The notes: a model not told the origin generated them from the letters alone. 64,000 nucleotides of DNA from Paenibacillus sonchi (GCF_016772475.1 NZ_CP068595.1:6200001-6264000); one strand, 5' to 3'. Positions 24,533-35,014 are shown, counted from the first letter of the stretch. Numbers and translations: made by a program.

Positions 24533-25519
24533 TCACTCAACATCCGGGGGCAGCACACGCTCTGCCGAGAGCGTCTGGCTGACCGTCCCCAGCTGCAGGC
24601 CTTTTGCTTGGATTCCCCGGATCATCCCCCGGAGCGCCTGCGACGAGGAAGCTGTCGGGTGCATTAGAATCAAGGTTCCCGGCTCCGCTTGGCTGCTGAT
24701 TTTGGAGATGATCGAATCCGGTGAAGGATTGCGCCAATCCACCGTATCCAGCGTCCACAGCACCGTTTTCAGCCCCAACGAGGCGGCAATGTCGACAGTC
24801 TCCTGGTCAAAGTCGCCGGATGGAGGCGCAAACCAGATATTGGTCACTCCCAGGCTCTCTTTGAGCAGGTTTTGTGTTTTCTGGATTTCAGCTGTCGCCC
24901 GCGCCCTGCTCAAAGTGCTCATATTGGGATGGGTATAGGCGTGATTTTCCATTTCATGCCCGCGCTTCAGCATTTCTGCGGCCAGCTCTTTATTGCGGCT
25001 GAGCCAGCTGCCGTCCAGAAAAAAGGTGACTTTCACCTTTTCCTGATCTAAGATGTCCAGCATTGGGATAATGTACTGGTTGCCCCAGGCCACATTGATC
25101 ATCAGCGATACCATCGGCTTCGCCGGATTGCCCCGGTAGATCGGCTGAGCCCCCAGGTCATCCAGTGAAACCTTAGGTTTAATCTGGCGGTACAGCAGCT
25201 TTAAGCCAGCATTAGGCCCCTTTAGCTTGGCCTCCCGGTAGGTTGCCTCCACATCCACTTCCAGCCCGTTATAACCCGGTATAGCCTTCCATACACGGTC
25301 AACGGTTGCATCCACAGGCGGGCTGTTCAGCTTGGCGGCCTTACTCTCGATGCTTGCGCGCAAATCATCCTGGGCTTCCGTGTAGATCCTGCCCCATACA
25401 GCCAGTCCAGTCTGCGGCTTAAGCTGGGCCAGCATTTCCTTCACCGGCCCATATGTACTGCCGATCCCGATCACCACAGCAATACAGGCCAGCACAAGTG
25501 CCGCTTTTTCCGTCTTCAT
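24533..25519 (-). CDS. ylxY: Polysaccharide deacetylase family protein (YlxY-like)
   Basis: A 328-residue NodB-fold protein with an N-terminal membrane anchor or signal segment at about residues 6-26, so it acts outside the membrane. The NodB domain covers about 130-325. Motif 2 is intact (HAYTHPNM, metal His residues). The usual motif 1 TFDDG is replaced by MINVAWG, so the catalytic base Asp is missing, and the later DTVDWRNPS segment keeps the D-W-R pattern. The enzyme may therefore be inactive or changed in activity; related proteins include sporulation deacetylases. ATG at 25519 after GAGGAAAGACGTC. A terminator separates it from pnp. Confidence 0.85.
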   Translation of the reverse strand: MKTEKAALVLACIAVVIGIGSTYGPVKEMLAQLKPQTGLAVWGRIYTEAQDDLRASIESKAAKLNSPPVDATVDRVWKAIPGYNGLEVDVEATYREAKLKGPNAGLKLLYRQIKPKVSLDDLGAQPIYRGNPAKPMVSLMINVAWGNQYIIPMLDILDQEKVKVTFFLDGSWLSRNKELAAEMLKRGHEMENHAYTHPNMSTLSRARATAEIQKTQNLLKESLGVTNIWFAPPSGDFDQETVDIAASLGLKTVLWTLDTVDWRNPSPDSIISKISSQAEPGTLILMHPTASSSQALRGMIRGIQAKGLQLGTVSQTLSAERVLPPDVE

Positions 25520-25638
25520 GACGTCTTTCCTCCCCGGCAGAAACGGTTCATTTGTCCGTCCCTGCACAAGTCAGGCGCAGAGACGCTTTGTCCCAGCCTA
25601 TGAATCCATGAAGGAAAATATGTCCAATGTCTGCAACT

Positions 25639-25675
25639 TAAAAAAGAGCCAGAACAAAACTGCTTCTGTCTCTTC
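25639..25675 (-). terminator. Rho-independent terminator after pnp
   Basis: AAGAGACAGAA pairs with TTCTGGCTCTT (one mismatch) around a 9-nt loop on the minus strand, followed by six T residues. About 40 bp after the pnp stop. Confidence 0.75.
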
Positions 25676-25715
25676 CCGTTCATGCATTTCATTTCAGGTA
25701 AATCTTATGGTGATG

Positions 25716-27818
25716 TTACGCCTTGGCTGCACCTTCTGAAGTGAGCACTGCTTTGCGTGACAGATTAACGCGGCCCTGCTGGTCGATTTCCGTAACTTTG
25801 ACCGTAATCGTGTCGCCGATAGCCACTACATCTTCAACTTTGGCTACACGTTCTGTGGACAGCTGTGAAATATGCACCAACCCGTCTTTGCCCGGAATCA
25901 GTTCGACAAAGGCACCAAACTTCTCGATGCGTCTGACGGTACCCACATAAATTTCACCGACCTGCACTTCACGTACAATGCCTTCGATAATGCCGCGGGC
26001 TTTTTGAATCATCGCTTCGTCCGATGAGCCGATGAAGACCCGGCCATCCTGCTCGATATCGATCTTCACGCCGGTTTCTTCAATGATTTTATTGATGATC
26101 TTGCCGCCTGCACCGATGACATCACGGATTTTGTCCGGATTGATGTTGATGATAATGATTTTTGGAGCGTATTTGGACAGGCTTGGTCTAGGCTCGGAGA
26201 TGGCTTCCATCATTTTACCCAGGATGAACATCCGTCCTTCTTTGGCCTGCTGCAGCGCATCCTGAAGAATCTTGCGGTCAATGCCGGCGATCTTGATGTC
26301 CATCTGAATCGCTGTAACCCCTTCAGCCGTACCTGCCACTTTGAAGTCCATATCGCCCAGGTGATCTTCCATTCCCTGAATATCGGTCAGGATCGAGACA
26401 TGCTCTCCGTCTTTGATCAAACCCATGGCTACACCGGCTACTGGCGCCTTAATCGGCACTCCCGCATCCATCATGGCCAAGATGCTGGCGCAAATACTCG
26501 CTTGGGAAGTAGAGCCGTTGGATTCGATAGCCTCTGACACCAGACGAATCGTGTACGGGAATTCAGTTTCACTTGGAATGACTTTGGACAAAGCGCGTTC
26601 CCCAAGGGCCCCGTGTCCAATCTCGCGGCGTCCCGGAGCTCTAAGCGGACGGGCCTCCCCTACGCTGAATGGCGGGAAGTTGTAGTGGTGCATGAAGCGT
26701 TTCGTTTCGGCCGGATCAATCCCGTCCAGAATCTGCACATCTCCAAGCGCACCAAGCGTACATACGCTAAGGATCTGAGTCTGTCCGCGTGTGAAGAGTC
26801 CGGAACCATGAGTGCGCGGCAGCAAAGCCGTATCGCATTCGATTGGACGGATTTCATCCAGCTTGCGTCCATCCGGACGGATCTTGTCATGTGTGATCAG
26901 ACGTCTTACTTCATCCTTGACGATATCATGCAGCACTTCCTTGACATCCTTCAGAAGCTCCGGTGTTTCTATGTATTTCTCTGCGAAATACTCCACCGTT
27001 TCATTGTTGATCAGGTCGATGGCATCCTGGCGGGCATGTTTCTCGGCAATTTTTACAGCTTCCACCAGACGGATCTGTGCATAAGCGCGGACTTCTGCGT
27101 TCACTTCGCTGTTTACCGTGTGCAGCTTCACTGCCATTTTTTCTTTGCCGGCAACTGCAACCAGTTCTTCAATCACGGCTACGATCTTGCGGATTTCATC
27201 ATGCCCGAACATGATAGCTTCCAGCATCACATCTTCTGGCACTTCATTGGCTTCAGCTTCCACCATCATGATGGCGTCCTTGGTTCCGGCTACGACTACA
27301 TAAATATCGCTCACCGCTTGCTGCGCAACGTCCGGGTTAATGACAAATTCACCGTTAATCCGGCCCACAGCCACACCGCCGATCGGTCCGTCAAACGGCA
27401 CATCGGAAATGCTGAGCGCAGCGGAGGTACCAATCATAGAGGCAATATCCGGCGCACAATCCTGATCCACGCTCATTACCAGATTGAGCACCTGGACATC
27501 GTTGCGGAATCCTTCCGGAAACAGCGGGCGGATCGGACGGTCTGTCAGACGGCTGGACAGAATCGCTTTTTCGCTGGGTCTGCCCTCACGTTTGATGAAA
27601 CCTCCGGGAATTTTACCAACTGCATATAATCTTTCCTCATAGTTCACTGTAAGCGGGAAAAAATCCAGATCTTTGGGTTCGCTGGAGGCTGTAACCGTAC
27701 ACAATACTGAAGTGTCACCATAGCGTACCATGACTGCAGCATTTGCCTGTTTGGCAAGCCGGCCCGTTTCCAGCACAAGGCGTCTTCCGCCAAGCTGCAT
27801 TTCTACACGTTTTTCCAT
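25716..27818 (-). CDS. pnp: Polyribonucleotide nucleotidyltransferase (PNPase)
   Basis: Phosphorolytic 3'-5' exoribonuclease of 700 residues that drives mRNA decay and RNA quality control. Two RNase PH domains (about 1-215 and 305-545) flank an alpha-helical domain; the second PH domain has [19 protein letters not shown] with the catalytic Asp residues. A KH domain follows ([21 protein letters not shown], about 563-583) and then an S1 domain (about 620-690). ATG start after AAGGAGGGATTTT. It follows rpsO as in most Firmicutes, with terminator-like hairpins between the two genes. Confidence 0.97.
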   Translation of the reverse strand: MEKRVEMQLGGRRLVLETGRLAKQANAAVMVRYGDTSVLCTVTASSEPKDLDFFPLTVNYEERLYAVGKIPGGFIKREGRPSEKAILSSRLTDRPIRPLFPEGFRNDVQVLNLVMSVDQDCAPDIASMIGTSAALSISDVPFDGPIGGVAVGRINGEFVINPDVAQQAVSDIYVVVAGTKDAIMMVEAEANEVPEDVMLEAIMFGHDEIRKIVAVIEELVAVAGKEKMAVKLHTVNSEVNAEVRAYAQIRLVEAVKIAEKHARQDAIDLINNETVEYFAEKYIETPELLKDVKEVLHDIVKDEVRRLITHDKIRPDGRKLDEIRPIECDTALLPRTHGSGLFTRGQTQILSVCTLGALGDVQILDGIDPAETKRFMHHYNFPPFSVGEARPLRAPGRREIGHGALGERALSKVIPSETEFPYTIRLVSEAIESNGSTSQASICASILAMMDAGVPIKAPVAGVAMGLIKDGEHVSILTDIQGMEDHLGDMDFKVAGTAEGVTAIQMDIKIAGIDRKILQDALQQAKEGRMFILGKMMEAISEPRPSLSKYAPKIIIININPDKIRDVIGAGGKIINKIIEETGVKIDIEQDGRVFIGSSDEAMIQKARGIIEGIVREVQVGEIYVGTVRRIEKFGAFVELIPGKDGLVHISQLSTERVAKVEDVVAIGDTITVKVTEIDQQGRVNLSRKAVLTSEGAAKA

Positions 27819-27894
27819 AAAATCCCTCCTTAAGTAGTAGTAAACCTGCCTGTCCTATCTCAGGTTTCAGCATAATGCTTAATAAAATCTTATC

Positions 27895-27951
27895 TTTCAA
27901 GCAAAAACGGCTTGTCCTCAAGCAGAGGTTAAATAGCCGTTTTGTGCAAAT
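27895..27951 (-). terminator. Hairpin between rpsO and pnp
   Basis: AAAACGGCT and AAGCCGTTTT pair on the minus strand across a loop of about 25 nt that also holds a short stem. It probably limits or tunes read-through into pnp. Confidence 0.6.
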
Positions 27952-27995
27952 CATATCCACTTGCCGCCTGCAATAGTTTTCCCTAAATTTTCAAA

Positions 27996-28065
27996 AAGCA
28001 ACCCGGCTGTCCCGCTGTCGCTCGTAAGAAGGACATACGGTATACAACCAGGCTGCTTTAGGGTA
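27996..28065 (-). terminator. Rho-independent terminator after rpsO
   Basis: AAGCAGCCTGG pairs over 11 positions (two G-U) with CCGGGTTGCTT, followed by TTTTG on the minus strand; the loop of about 45 nt is long and may hold secondary structure. It starts about 25 bp after the rpsO stop. Confidence 0.65.
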
Positions 28066-28079
28066 ATGATTATGGAAAA

Positions 28080-28349
28080 TTAGCGACGCAATCCCAGTTT
28101 TTCGATCAGGGCGCTGTAACGTCTGATGTCTTTGTTCTTCAAATACGCCAGCAGTTTACGACGTTGTCCAACCATCTTCAGCAGTCCGCGGCGGGAATGG
28201 TGATCCTTCTTGTGCGTACGCAAGTGGTCAGTCAAATTAACGATGTTCTCCGTTAGGATAGCAACTTGCACCTCAGGGGATCCTGTATCGGATTCATGAG
28301 TTTTGTGCTCGTCAATCAATTGATGTTTACGTTCTTGAGTCAATGCCAT
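28080..28349 (-). CDS. rpsO: 30S ribosomal protein S15
   Basis: An 89-residue primary 16S rRNA-binding protein at the platform of the small subunit. The sequence carries the standard [20 protein letters not shown] and [20 protein letters not shown] blocks. ATG at 28349 after GAAGGAGGTG; the frame open to 28406 lacks a ribosome site. A good promoter lies about 105 bp upstream. Confidence 0.98.
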   Translation of the reverse strand: MALTQERKHQLIDEHKTHESDTGSPEVQVAILTENIVNLTDHLRTHKKDHHSRRGLLKMVGQRRKLLAYLKNKDIRRYSALIEKLGLRR

Positions 28350-28452
28350 CCTGTTCACCTCCTTCAATATAATCGCCAATAGCCTCGTCACCGTCGGTGA
28401 GAACATGCAACCAAGCTAAGGTTATGATGCTGTCATTCCAGCAACGATAATC

Positions 28453-28481
28453 AGTATAGCATCTTCGAAGACAAATGTAAA
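28453..28481 (-). promoter_or_regulatory. SigA promoter of rpsO(-pnp)
   Basis: TTTACA (28481..28476) and TATACT (28458..28453) separated by 17 bp on the minus strand. The leader before rpsO would be about 95 nt, long enough for S15 feedback control, though I cannot show that. Confidence 0.7.
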
Positions 28482-28499
28482 CGGCATGTCCACAGTGAA

Positions 28500-29447
28500 T
28501 CAGGATTCTGCTTCCAGCAGGCTTTTAGCAGTGTTGGCATCCTCGCCAATCTGCGCGATCAAGGCATCAATGGAGTCGAACTTGCGTTCAGGACGGATGT
28601 ATGAAACCAGCTCCACCTTAAGCTCCTGCCCGTAGATATCTCCTGCAAAATCAAACAGATGCACCTCAAAGCTGGGCGCTGTTACCCCTTCGTGGAAGGT
28701 TGGCTTTACACCAACGTTCATTACCCCGTGCAGAACTTCGTCTTTATAGAAGACTCTGACCGCATATACCCCCTTGGCGGGAACAACATACCGGTCTTCG
28801 AGCTGCACATTGGCTGTGGGAAAACCTATAGTGCGTCCGCGCTTCTCTCCATGAACTACCGTTCCCCGCAGATGATAACAGCGCCCGAACCATGTATTCG
28901 CCAGGGTAAGATCACCATTCTGGAGACTCTTGCGTATCCCGGAGCTGCTTACCTTCTGTCCGTCAATCAGGAACGGAGGAGCAGTCAGGACATTCATCGC
29001 CCCATCCCCCAGCTCACGGAGCCTGTCGGGATCACCTGCGCCCAGATAGCCGAAACGGAAATCAAAGCCAACCACGGCAGTTGCAATCTGCAGCGGCAGC
29101 AGCATCACAGACACAAAATCCTCCGGACTTACCCGGGACAACTGCTCGTTAAATTCAATAATATACAAAATATCGACACCCATGCCGGCAAGAATCTCCT
29201 GCTTGTCCTTCGCCGGGGTCAAATATCCGTCATAATCTCCTTTGCCCATGACATCCTTGGGATGCGGATGGAAGGTCATGACTGCAGCCGGTACGCCTTC
29301 TTTGCGGGCCAGTTCAACAGCGGATGCAATGACACTGGCGTGTCCGCGGTGCAGCCCGTCAAACTGACCCAGGGCAGCCACTTGCGGCTGTGCCCACTTC
29401 GCCGCGGTCTCCGGCGGTATCGGATAGCTTAAGGTTATGGTTCTCAC
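28500..29447 (-). CDS. ribF: Bifunctional riboflavin kinase / FAD synthetase
   Basis: Makes FMN from riboflavin and FAD from FMN. A 315-residue protein: the N-terminal nucleotidyltransferase domain (about 15-190) has ALGQFDGLHRGHASVI, the HxGH-type motif, and SSSGIRKSLQNGD; the C-terminal riboflavin kinase domain (about 190-310) has RGRTIGFPTANV. GTG at 29447 is favoured by the TAGGTGAG site 7 bp upstream; GTG at 29459 is possible. It follows truB by about 40 bp in the conserved order truB-ribF-rpsO. The rpsO promoter lies just after its stop. Confidence 0.95.
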   Translation of the reverse strand: MRTITLSYPIPPETAAKWAQPQVAALGQFDGLHRGHASVIASAVELARKEGVPAAVMTFHPHPKDVMGKGDYDGYLTPAKDKQEILAGMGVDILYIIEFNEQLSRVSPEDFVSVMLLPLQIATAVVGFDFRFGYLGAGDPDRLRELGDGAMNVLTAPPFLIDGQKVSSSGIRKSLQNGDLTLANTWFGRCYHLRGTVVHGEKRGRTIGFPTANVQLEDRYVVPAKGVYAVRVFYKDEVLHGVMNVGVKPTFHEGVTAPSFEVHLFDFAGDIYGQELKVELVSYIRPERKFDSIDALIAQIGEDANTAKSLLEAES

Positions 29448-29485
29448 GCTGTTTCTCACCTACAATTCACTAATGAAATTAATAG

Positions 29486-30400
29486 TCAAGCTTGTGCAAA
29501 TACTTTAACAGGCGCGATAGCTCCGGTTTCTTCCAATACATATATCCCCAGGAACCCGCCCTGCTCATCATAAAGCCGAAAATGCCCACTATGCTTTACC
29601 TCAGGCGCCACATGACGGAGAGACAGACGCTGCCCCTGGAGCGCTGCTTTTTTCTTCCCGTCCATCACTGTATGTCTGGGCAAATGGGAGACCGCCTCGT
29701 CCGCCGCAATCAAATGCGCCTCCAGGGTGCCTGCTTCCTTGTGTTCAGCGATCTGTTCCAGGGTCAGGCAATGGCTTGCTGATATCCCGGCAGACATCGT
29801 CCGCTCAAGCTTCACCATGACACCGGGAAGTCCAAGCGCCCGGCCGATATCCACGCATAGGGTACGGATGTATGTGCCTTTAGAGCACAGCACACGAAAC
29901 GTAACATCCGGATGATTACCGTTCCAGACCATGCCGGTCATTTCAATCTCATAGATTTCCACTTCACGGCTCTTACGCTCAACGGTTTTGCCTTCCCGGG
30001 CCAGCTCATAGAGGCGCTTCCCGTCAACCTTGACAGCGGAATACATGGGTGGAACCTGAGAAATCACACCTTGAAAAGATTTAAGCACTGCGAGTACTTC
30101 GGCTTCCGTAACATGCACCTCTTCAACAGTTTCCGTAATCGTTCCGGTTAAATCCTCGGTATCACTGGATAAGCCGAGACGCAGCGTGGCTACATATTCC
30201 TTAGGCAGTTCCTGGATGTATTCCACGACACGCGTTGCCCGTCCAAGACAAAGAGGCAGGACACCGGTCACTTGAGGATCAAGCGTTCCCGTGTGGCCGA
30301 TCCGCTTCATGCCGAGAATGCGCCGGGCCTTGGCGACAACATCATGTGAAGTGAAGCCAGCAGGCTTATAGACAGCCAGCACACCTGTAAGCTCACTCAT
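29486..30400 (-). CDS. truB: tRNA pseudouridine(55) synthase
   Basis: Converts U55 to pseudouridine in the T-loop of tRNAs. A 304-residue protein with the catalytic Asp in GHTGTLDPQVTGVLPL near residue 42, and the KEYVATLRLG and GTYIRTLCVDIG motifs; the C-terminal PUA-like domain covers about 240-300. The ATG overlaps the nrnA stop by 4 bp (ATGA), so the two are coupled. Confidence 0.97.
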   Translation of the reverse strand: MSELTGVLAVYKPAGFTSHDVVAKARRILGMKRIGHTGTLDPQVTGVLPLCLGRATRVVEYIQELPKEYVATLRLGLSSDTEDLTGTITETVEEVHVTEAEVLAVLKSFQGVISQVPPMYSAVKVDGKRLYELAREGKTVERKSREVEIYEIEMTGMVWNGNHPDVTFRVLCSKGTYIRTLCVDIGRALGLPGVMVKLERTMSAGISASHCLTLEQIAEHKEAGTLEAHLIAADEAVSHLPRHTVMDGKKKAALQGQRLSLRHVAPEVKHSGHFRLYDEQGGFLGIYVLEETGAIAPVKVFAQA

Positions 30401-31374
30401 AAATGTCGTCTGACCTCCTGAAGCACCATTGGAATAGCATCTTCCAGTGTCGCATCGATACGCGCACCTGCAGCCCGGGTATGTCCGCCTCCGCCAAACA
30501 CTTGCGCCAAAGCGGCAACATCTACTTTACCTGCAGACCGGAAACTTGCCTTTACGGCACGCTCATGAATAACCTTGAACAGAATTCCTACCTCCACACC
30601 CCGGATATTGCGCGGATAATTAACGATACCTTCAAGATCTTCGTTTGCGGCTTCGCAATCCAGCATATCCTGAGGTGTTATGGATACCCAGGCTATGTCG
30701 CCTTCCGGGGAGAGCTGCAAAGTACTCAGCGCCCGGTTCAGCACCTTGACCTGTCCCAGTGTCATCTCCTCCAGCAGCGTTTCCGCAAGCATTGGACCAT
30801 TGACACCAAGCTCAAGCAGCTCAGATACCGCCGCCATCACTTTAGGGGAAGTATTGCTGTAACGAAAGCCTCCGGTATCCGTAAGCAGTCCGGTATAGAG
30901 GGCTGTCGCAATGTCAATATCCCATTCGACCTCAAATGTCTTCAGCAGATCGAATAAAATCTCCGCAGTTGCAGCAGCATCAGGCTTAATCAGATTAACG
31001 GAGCCATAACCGTTGTTCGTAGGATGATGATCAATATTTACGATGAGGGCATCGGAGGCAAAATGGCGCTGGGTCAGGCCTACACGCTGAAAATCGGCGC
31101 AATCAACGCAAATGACACGGCTGTACTCGCGGGGCAGATCCCCTTCTGCCAGATTGGCAATCTCACCGGCATGCCATAAGTATTCCATCCGCTGCGGGAT
31201 CGGCCCTTCGTTCAGCATAGTATATTTTTTGCCCAGACATGAGAGAAGCCAGCCCACCGCGAGGGTGGAGCTGACTGCATCTCCGTCCGGCTGAATATGC
31301 GACACTACAAGATAGTCGTCGTGTTCCAGCAGAAACTTACGGGTCTGCTGGAGACTTTGTTCATAGCTCTGCAT
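30397..31374 (-). CDS. nrnA: DHH-family phosphoesterase NrnA (oligoribonuclease / pAp phosphatase)
   Basis: Breaks down very short RNA oligonucleotides and 3'-phosphoadenosine-5'-phosphate. A 325-residue protein: DHH domain with VVSHIQPDGDAVSS (motif I), VDCADF (II) and NIDHHPTNNGYG (III), and a C-terminal DHHA1 domain with GGGHTRAAGARI near residues 298-309. ATG start at 31374, 21 bp after rbfA. In Bacillus, nrnA (ytqI) is elsewhere; its place here between rbfA and truB is the arrangement seen in many other Firmicutes. Confidence 0.94.
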   Translation of the reverse strand: MQSYEQSLQQTRKFLLEHDDYLVVSHIQPDGDAVSSTLAVGWLLSCLGKKYTMLNEGPIPQRMEYLWHAGEIANLAEGDLPREYSRVICVDCADFQRVGLTQRHFASDALIVNIDHHPTNNGYGSVNLIKPDAAATAEILFDLLKTFEVEWDIDIATALYTGLLTDTGGFRYSNTSPKVMAAVSELLELGVNGPMLAETLLEEMTLGQVKVLNRALSTLQLSPEGDIAWVSITPQDMLDCEAANEDLEGIVNYPRNIRGVEVGILFKVIHERAVKASFRSAGKVDVAALAQVFGGGGHTRAAGARIDATLEDAIPMVLQEVRRHL

Positions 31375-31395
31375 TCGCCGTCTCCTTTATGATTC

Positions 31396-31749
31396 CTAGC
31401 TTTCTTCATTCTTGCCAATTTCGCCAAGCAGCTTCTCGATATGGCTTCCGTAAGCAACGGATTCATCAATCTTGAAGATCAGCTCAGGTGTATGGCGCAG
31501 GCGGATCGCCTTGCCAAGCTCCGAGCGGAGAAAGCCATTGGCTTTCTCAATCGCCTTTAGGGAACCTGTGACCTGCTCTTCATCCCCGAAAACGCTCAGG
31601 TATACTTTGGCCTGTGACAAATCGTTCGTCACATCAACGCCCGTTACAGTTACAAACCCGATGCGCGGGTCTTTAAGTCCGCTTTGGATCAGCTGGCTGA
31701 GTTCTTTTTTAATCTGCTCGCCAACCCGTCCGGCTCTAATTTTAGACAT
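31396..31749 (-). CDS. rbfA: 30S ribosome-binding factor A
   Basis: A 117-residue KH-type assembly factor that binds the immature 30S subunit near the 16S rRNA 5' end. The sequence has the typical [14 protein letters not shown] opening, the [23 protein letters not shown] core and a [21 protein letters not shown] end. ATG start after GAGGTGATATAG. It follows infB by 17 bp; the ylxP gene that lies between the two in Bacillus is absent. Confidence 0.96.
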   Translation of the reverse strand: MSKIRAGRVGEQIKKELSQLIQSGLKDPRIGFVTVTGVDVTNDLSQAKVYLSVFGDEEQVTGSLKAIEKANGFLRSELGKAIRLRHTPELIFKIDESVAYGSHIEKLLGEIGKNEES

Positions 31750-31766
31750 CTATATCACCTCTTCGC

Positions 31767-34397
31767 TTAGCGCTCAACCGTCTCCATGATAAACGCTTCG
31801 ATAATGTCGCCTTCGACGACATCATTATAGCGTTCCAAAGTTATGCCACATTCATAACCCTGTGCCACTTCTTTGGCATCATCTTTGAAACGTTTCAAGG
31901 TGTCGATCTTGCCTTGGAAGACTACAATACCGCTGCGGATCAGGCGCATTTCGGCATTGCGGGTAATTTTGCCGGAAGTAACCATACAACCTGCAATGGT
32001 CCCCACTTTGCTGATTTTGAAGACGTTGCGCACTTCGGCATGGCCGATAATGTTCTCTTTGTAGACGGGATCAAGCATGCCTTTCATGGCACTTTCAATT
32101 TCTTCGATGACATTGTATATGATGTTGTGCAGACGGACATCCACTTTTTCCTGCTCTGCTGCAGCTTTGGTCTGCGCATCCGGACGCACGTTGAAGCCGA
32201 TTACGATCGCATTGGAAGCTGCCGCCAGCGTAATGTCGGATTCTGTAATCGCACCCGCACCACTATGGATAATCTTCACACGCACGCCTTCAACTTCAAT
32301 TTTGGCCAAAGAGCCTTTGAGCGCCTCAACCGAACCCTGCACGTCACCTTTGATTATTACGTTCAGGTCTTTGATCTCGCCTTCCTTGATGTGCTTGAAC
32401 AGATCATCCAGGGTTACCCGGGTGTTCGTATTCAGCTCAGACTGGCGCTGCGACGTGGAACGTCTGTCTGCAATCGCACGGGCTTTACGCTCATCTTCAA
32501 ACGCCATGAACGGATCGCCGGCTTGCGGAACTTCAGTCAGACCCGTGATTTCCACCGGTGTGGAAGGACCTGCTTCCTTGATCTTGCGTCCTTTGTCATT
32601 CACCATGGCGCGCACGCGTCCGAAGCAGTTCCCTGCTACAAAGGCGTCGCCGACTTTCAGGGTACCATTCTGCACGAGAATCCGGGCAACCGGTCCACGA
32701 TTCTTATCAAGCTCTGCTTCAATGACAGTACCGCGCGCCCGTTTGTCAGGGTTAGCTTTGTACTCATTCACTTCAGCAACGAGCAGAATCATTTCCAGCA
32801 GCTCTTCAAGGTTGATGCGCTGCTTGGCAGACAGGTTGACGAAGATGGTGTCTCCGCCCCACTCTTCCGGCACCAGCTCATAGTTGGTAAGCTCCTGCTT
32901 CACCCGGTCAGGGTCTGCACCCGGTTTGTCAATCTTGTTGACAGCAACAATGATCGGCAGGCCTGCAGCCTTGGCATGGTTGATTGCTTCCACCGTCTGC
33001 GGCATTACACCGTCATCGGCAGCGACTACGATAATGGTCATATCCGTTACCTGGGCACCACGGGCACGCATCGCGGTAAACGCTTCGTGGCCTGGTGTAT
33101 CGAGGAACGTGATTTTTTTATGGTTGATTTCGACTTGATAAGCACCGATATGCTGGGTAATCCCGCCAGCTTCTCCGCCGGTTACATTCGTAGAGCGAAT
33201 GGCATCCAGCAAGGTCGTTTTACCATGGTCAACGTGACCCATGATGGTTACGACCGGCGGACGAGTCTGCAGATCCTCTTCGGAATCGTTCTCTTCCATG
33301 GTCTCGAAGCTGTCTTCATCCACTGGAATCTTCACTTCTACTTCCACTCCGAATTCGCTGGAGAGCAGCAGAATCGTATCAATGTCAAGCTCCTGGTTAA
33401 TTGTAGCCATAACCCCCATGGAAATCAGCTTCTTGATGACTTCAGAAGCATCCTTATGGAGCAGTTTGGCAGTCTCGCCCACAGTCATGCTGCCGCGGAC
33501 AATGATTTTCTTAGGCGTGTTGTCAATCTTCTCACGGCGTTCCACCGGCTGATTGTTCCGGCCACGGTTGTTTTTACCGCCCCGGCCGCGGAAATTGCCG
33601 CCTTTGCCGTCTTCAAAACGTTTTTGACCGCTGTTGTTATTCGGTCTGCCGCCGGTTGTGTTCTTCTTGGGTCCTCTGTCGCCGCCGCGGGAGAAATCAC
33701 CGCCGCCTTGGCCTTGTGGACGGCTGTCAGCTGTACGTGCTCCGCCTTGACCCTGTGGACGGTCGCCCGTACGCGGCGCACCGCCGCCTTGGCCTTGCGG
33801 GCGGCTGCCCGTAGAGCTGCCTTGCGGACGGCTGCCGCTTGTGCTGCCTTGTGAACGGTTGCCCGCGGAATTGCCTTGCGGACGGTTGCCGCCTGTGGAA
33901 TTGCCCTGAGGACGGCCGTTATTGGAGCTGCCTTGTGAACGGCTGCCGCTTGTGCTGCCTTGCGGGCGGTTGCCGCCTGTGCTGCTGTGCGGACGTGAAT
34001 TTTGTGTTGAACCTGATGTTGCTCTGCGGGAATCTTGTCCGCTTTGGGGCCTTGGGGACGTCGTCGATTGGTTGTTGTTTTGGTTACTGTTCATACCTAC
34101 CTGCTTTTCCGGTTGATTTTTGTTGGCATTCTGAGCGCTCTGGGGTTCAGCGGTTACCGTTCCGGCAGATGCCGGACGGCTGCTGGTTCCGCTATCCCGC
34201 TTGGCTGCAGCATTTGACTTGATATCCTTGAAGAACTGTTCCACTTTGCTCACGGAGCCATTCTCCATGACACTCATATGATTATTCACAGGGACATTCA
34301 AACGCTTCAGAATTGTAATAATTTCTTTACTGCTCATGTTGAGCGATTTCGCGTATTCATACACGCGCAGCTTATCCTTATTGTCTTCTTTAGTCAA
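31767..34397 (-). CDS. infB: Translation initiation factor IF-2
   Basis: GTPase that brings initiator tRNA to the ribosome and promotes subunit joining. An 876-residue protein: IF2_N domain (about 5-55), a disordered region of about 200 residues (90-290) made of degenerate [14 protein letters not shown] repeats then Gly/Arg/Asn-rich sequence, a second IF2_N domain (about 298-350), the G domain with GHVDHGKT near 388, DTPGHE and NKID, then domains II to IV. TTG at 34397 has GGAGG 8 bp upstream; GTG at 34406 would lie directly on that site. The start overlaps the ylxQ end by 8 bp. Confidence 0.97.
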   Translation of the reverse strand: MTKEDNKDKLRVYEYAKSLNMSSKEIITILKRLNVPVNNHMSVMENGSVSKVEQFFKDIKSNAAAKRDSGTSSRPASAGTVTAEPQSAQNANKNQPEKQVGMNSNQNNNQSTTSPRPQSGQDSRRATSGSTQNSRPHSSTGGNRPQGSTSGSRSQGSSNNGRPQGNSTGGNRPQGNSAGNRSQGSTSGSRPQGSSTGSRPQGQGGGAPRTGDRPQGQGGARTADSRPQGQGGGDFSRGGDRGPKKNTTGGRPNNNSGQKRFEDGKGGNFRGRGGKNNRGRNNQPVERREKIDNTPKKIIVRGSMTVGETAKLLHKDASEVIKKLISMGVMATINQELDIDTILLLSSEFGVEVEVKIPVDEDSFETMEENDSEEDLQTRPPVVTIMGHVDHGKTTLLDAIRSTNVTGGEAGGITQHIGAYQVEINHKKITFLDTPGHEAFTAMRARGAQVTDMTIIVVAADDGVMPQTVEAINHAKAAGLPIIVAVNKIDKPGADPDRVKQELTNYELVPEEWGGDTIFVNLSAKQRINLEELLEMILLVAEVNEYKANPDKRARGTVIEAELDKNRGPVARILVQNGTLKVGDAFVAGNCFGRVRAMVNDKGRKIKEAGPSTPVEITGLTEVPQAGDPFMAFEDERKARAIADRRSTSQRQSELNTNTRVTLDDLFKHIKEGEIKDLNVIIKGDVQGSVEALKGSLAKIEVEGVRVKIIHSGAGAITESDITLAAASNAIVIGFNVRPDAQTKAAAEQEKVDVRLHNIIYNVIEEIESAMKGMLDPVYKENIIGHAEVRNVFKISKVGTIAGCMVTSGKITRNAEMRLIRSGIVVFQGKIDTLKRFKDDAKEVAQGYECGITLERYNDVVEGDIIEAFIMETVER

Positions 34398-34713
34398 TAA
34401 CTCCACCTCCGACAGTATCTCCCAGCACTCTGGAGATCATTTCCGCGAATCCTTTATCCGTAACGGCCAGCACTACGCGCTGGTCTTTACCAATACTTGC
34501 ACCGAGCTCATCCCGGTGAAATGCGATTACTAGTGGAATATCGTAGGTTCCGCACTTGTCACGGAACTTTTTCTGAGTATTTTCTGAAGCGTCACCCGCC
34601 AGGACGACCAGCTTCGCCTCCGAAGACCGTACCGCTTTCAGCACAGCTTCGTCGCCGGTGACAATCTTGCCCGCTCTCATGGCGAGCCCTAAATAAGAAA
34701 GTGCCTTACTCAT
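34390..34713 (-). CDS. ylxQ: L7Ae/L30e-family RNA-binding protein YlxQ
   Basis: A 107-residue protein of the L7Ae/L30e/S12e/Gadd45 family (YlxQ, also called RplGA in Bacillus), expected to bind kink-turn RNA; its cellular role is not well defined. Core features are [22 protein letters not shown] near residues 7-28 and the [16 protein letters not shown] strand-helix. ATG at 34713 lies within the end of ylxR (8-bp overlap); the frame open to 34782 is inside ylxR. It is translationally coupled on both sides in the rimP-infB operon. Confidence 0.93.
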   Translation of the reverse strand: MSKALSYLGLAMRAGKIVTGDEAVLKAVRSSEAKLVVLAGDASENTQKKFRDKCGTYDIPLVIAFHRDELGASIGKDQRVVLAVTDKGFAEMISRVLGDTVGGGVID

Positions 34714-35014
34714 TGTCCTCACTATCCTTCGCTGCCAGAAACTGCTCCTCCACGGATGCAAAATCCCGGGCAAGCTGGGCATAAATTTCCGGACTCACTT
34801 GACATTTGAGTGCACGGTCAAGCGCCTTGTTCTTTTGTGCCAGCTTAAAACATTCCAGTTTGCCGCATATATAAGCGCCGCGGCCCGACTTTTTGCCCGT
34901 CAGGTCAATCAGCACTTCGCCCTCCGGCGTTCTCACCACTCGAATCAGCTCTTTTTTGGGCATCATCTCCTGGCTGGCAACGCATTTGCGCATCGGCACC
35001 TTACGCTGTTTCAT
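34706..35014 (-). CDS. ylxR: YlxR/RnpM family protein (RNase P modulator)
   Basis: A 102-residue DUF448 protein, equivalent to Bacillus YlxR (RnpM), which is reported to bind RNase P RNA and modulate its activity. Conserved features: RKCVASQEMMPKKELIRVVR (about residues 9-28), the GRGAYICGKLECFKLA block near 43-58, and a basic surface. ATG start after GGGGAGGCG. It lies 35 bp after nusA and overlaps ylxQ by 8 bp, in the standard nusA-ylxR-ylxQ-infB order. Confidence 0.93.
   Translation of the reverse strand: MKQRKVPMRKCVASQEMMPKKELIRVVRTPEGEVLIDLTGKKSGRGAYICGKLECFKLAQKNKALDRALKCQVSPEIYAQLARDFASVEEQFLAAKDSEDNE

Noticed and set aside
31914..33854. Open frame of 646 codons on the plus strand, opposite infB
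   Set aside because: It lies wholly antisense to a certain gene and its translation is rich in His, Phe, Arg and Cys without domains. It results from codon bias and the repeat region of infB.
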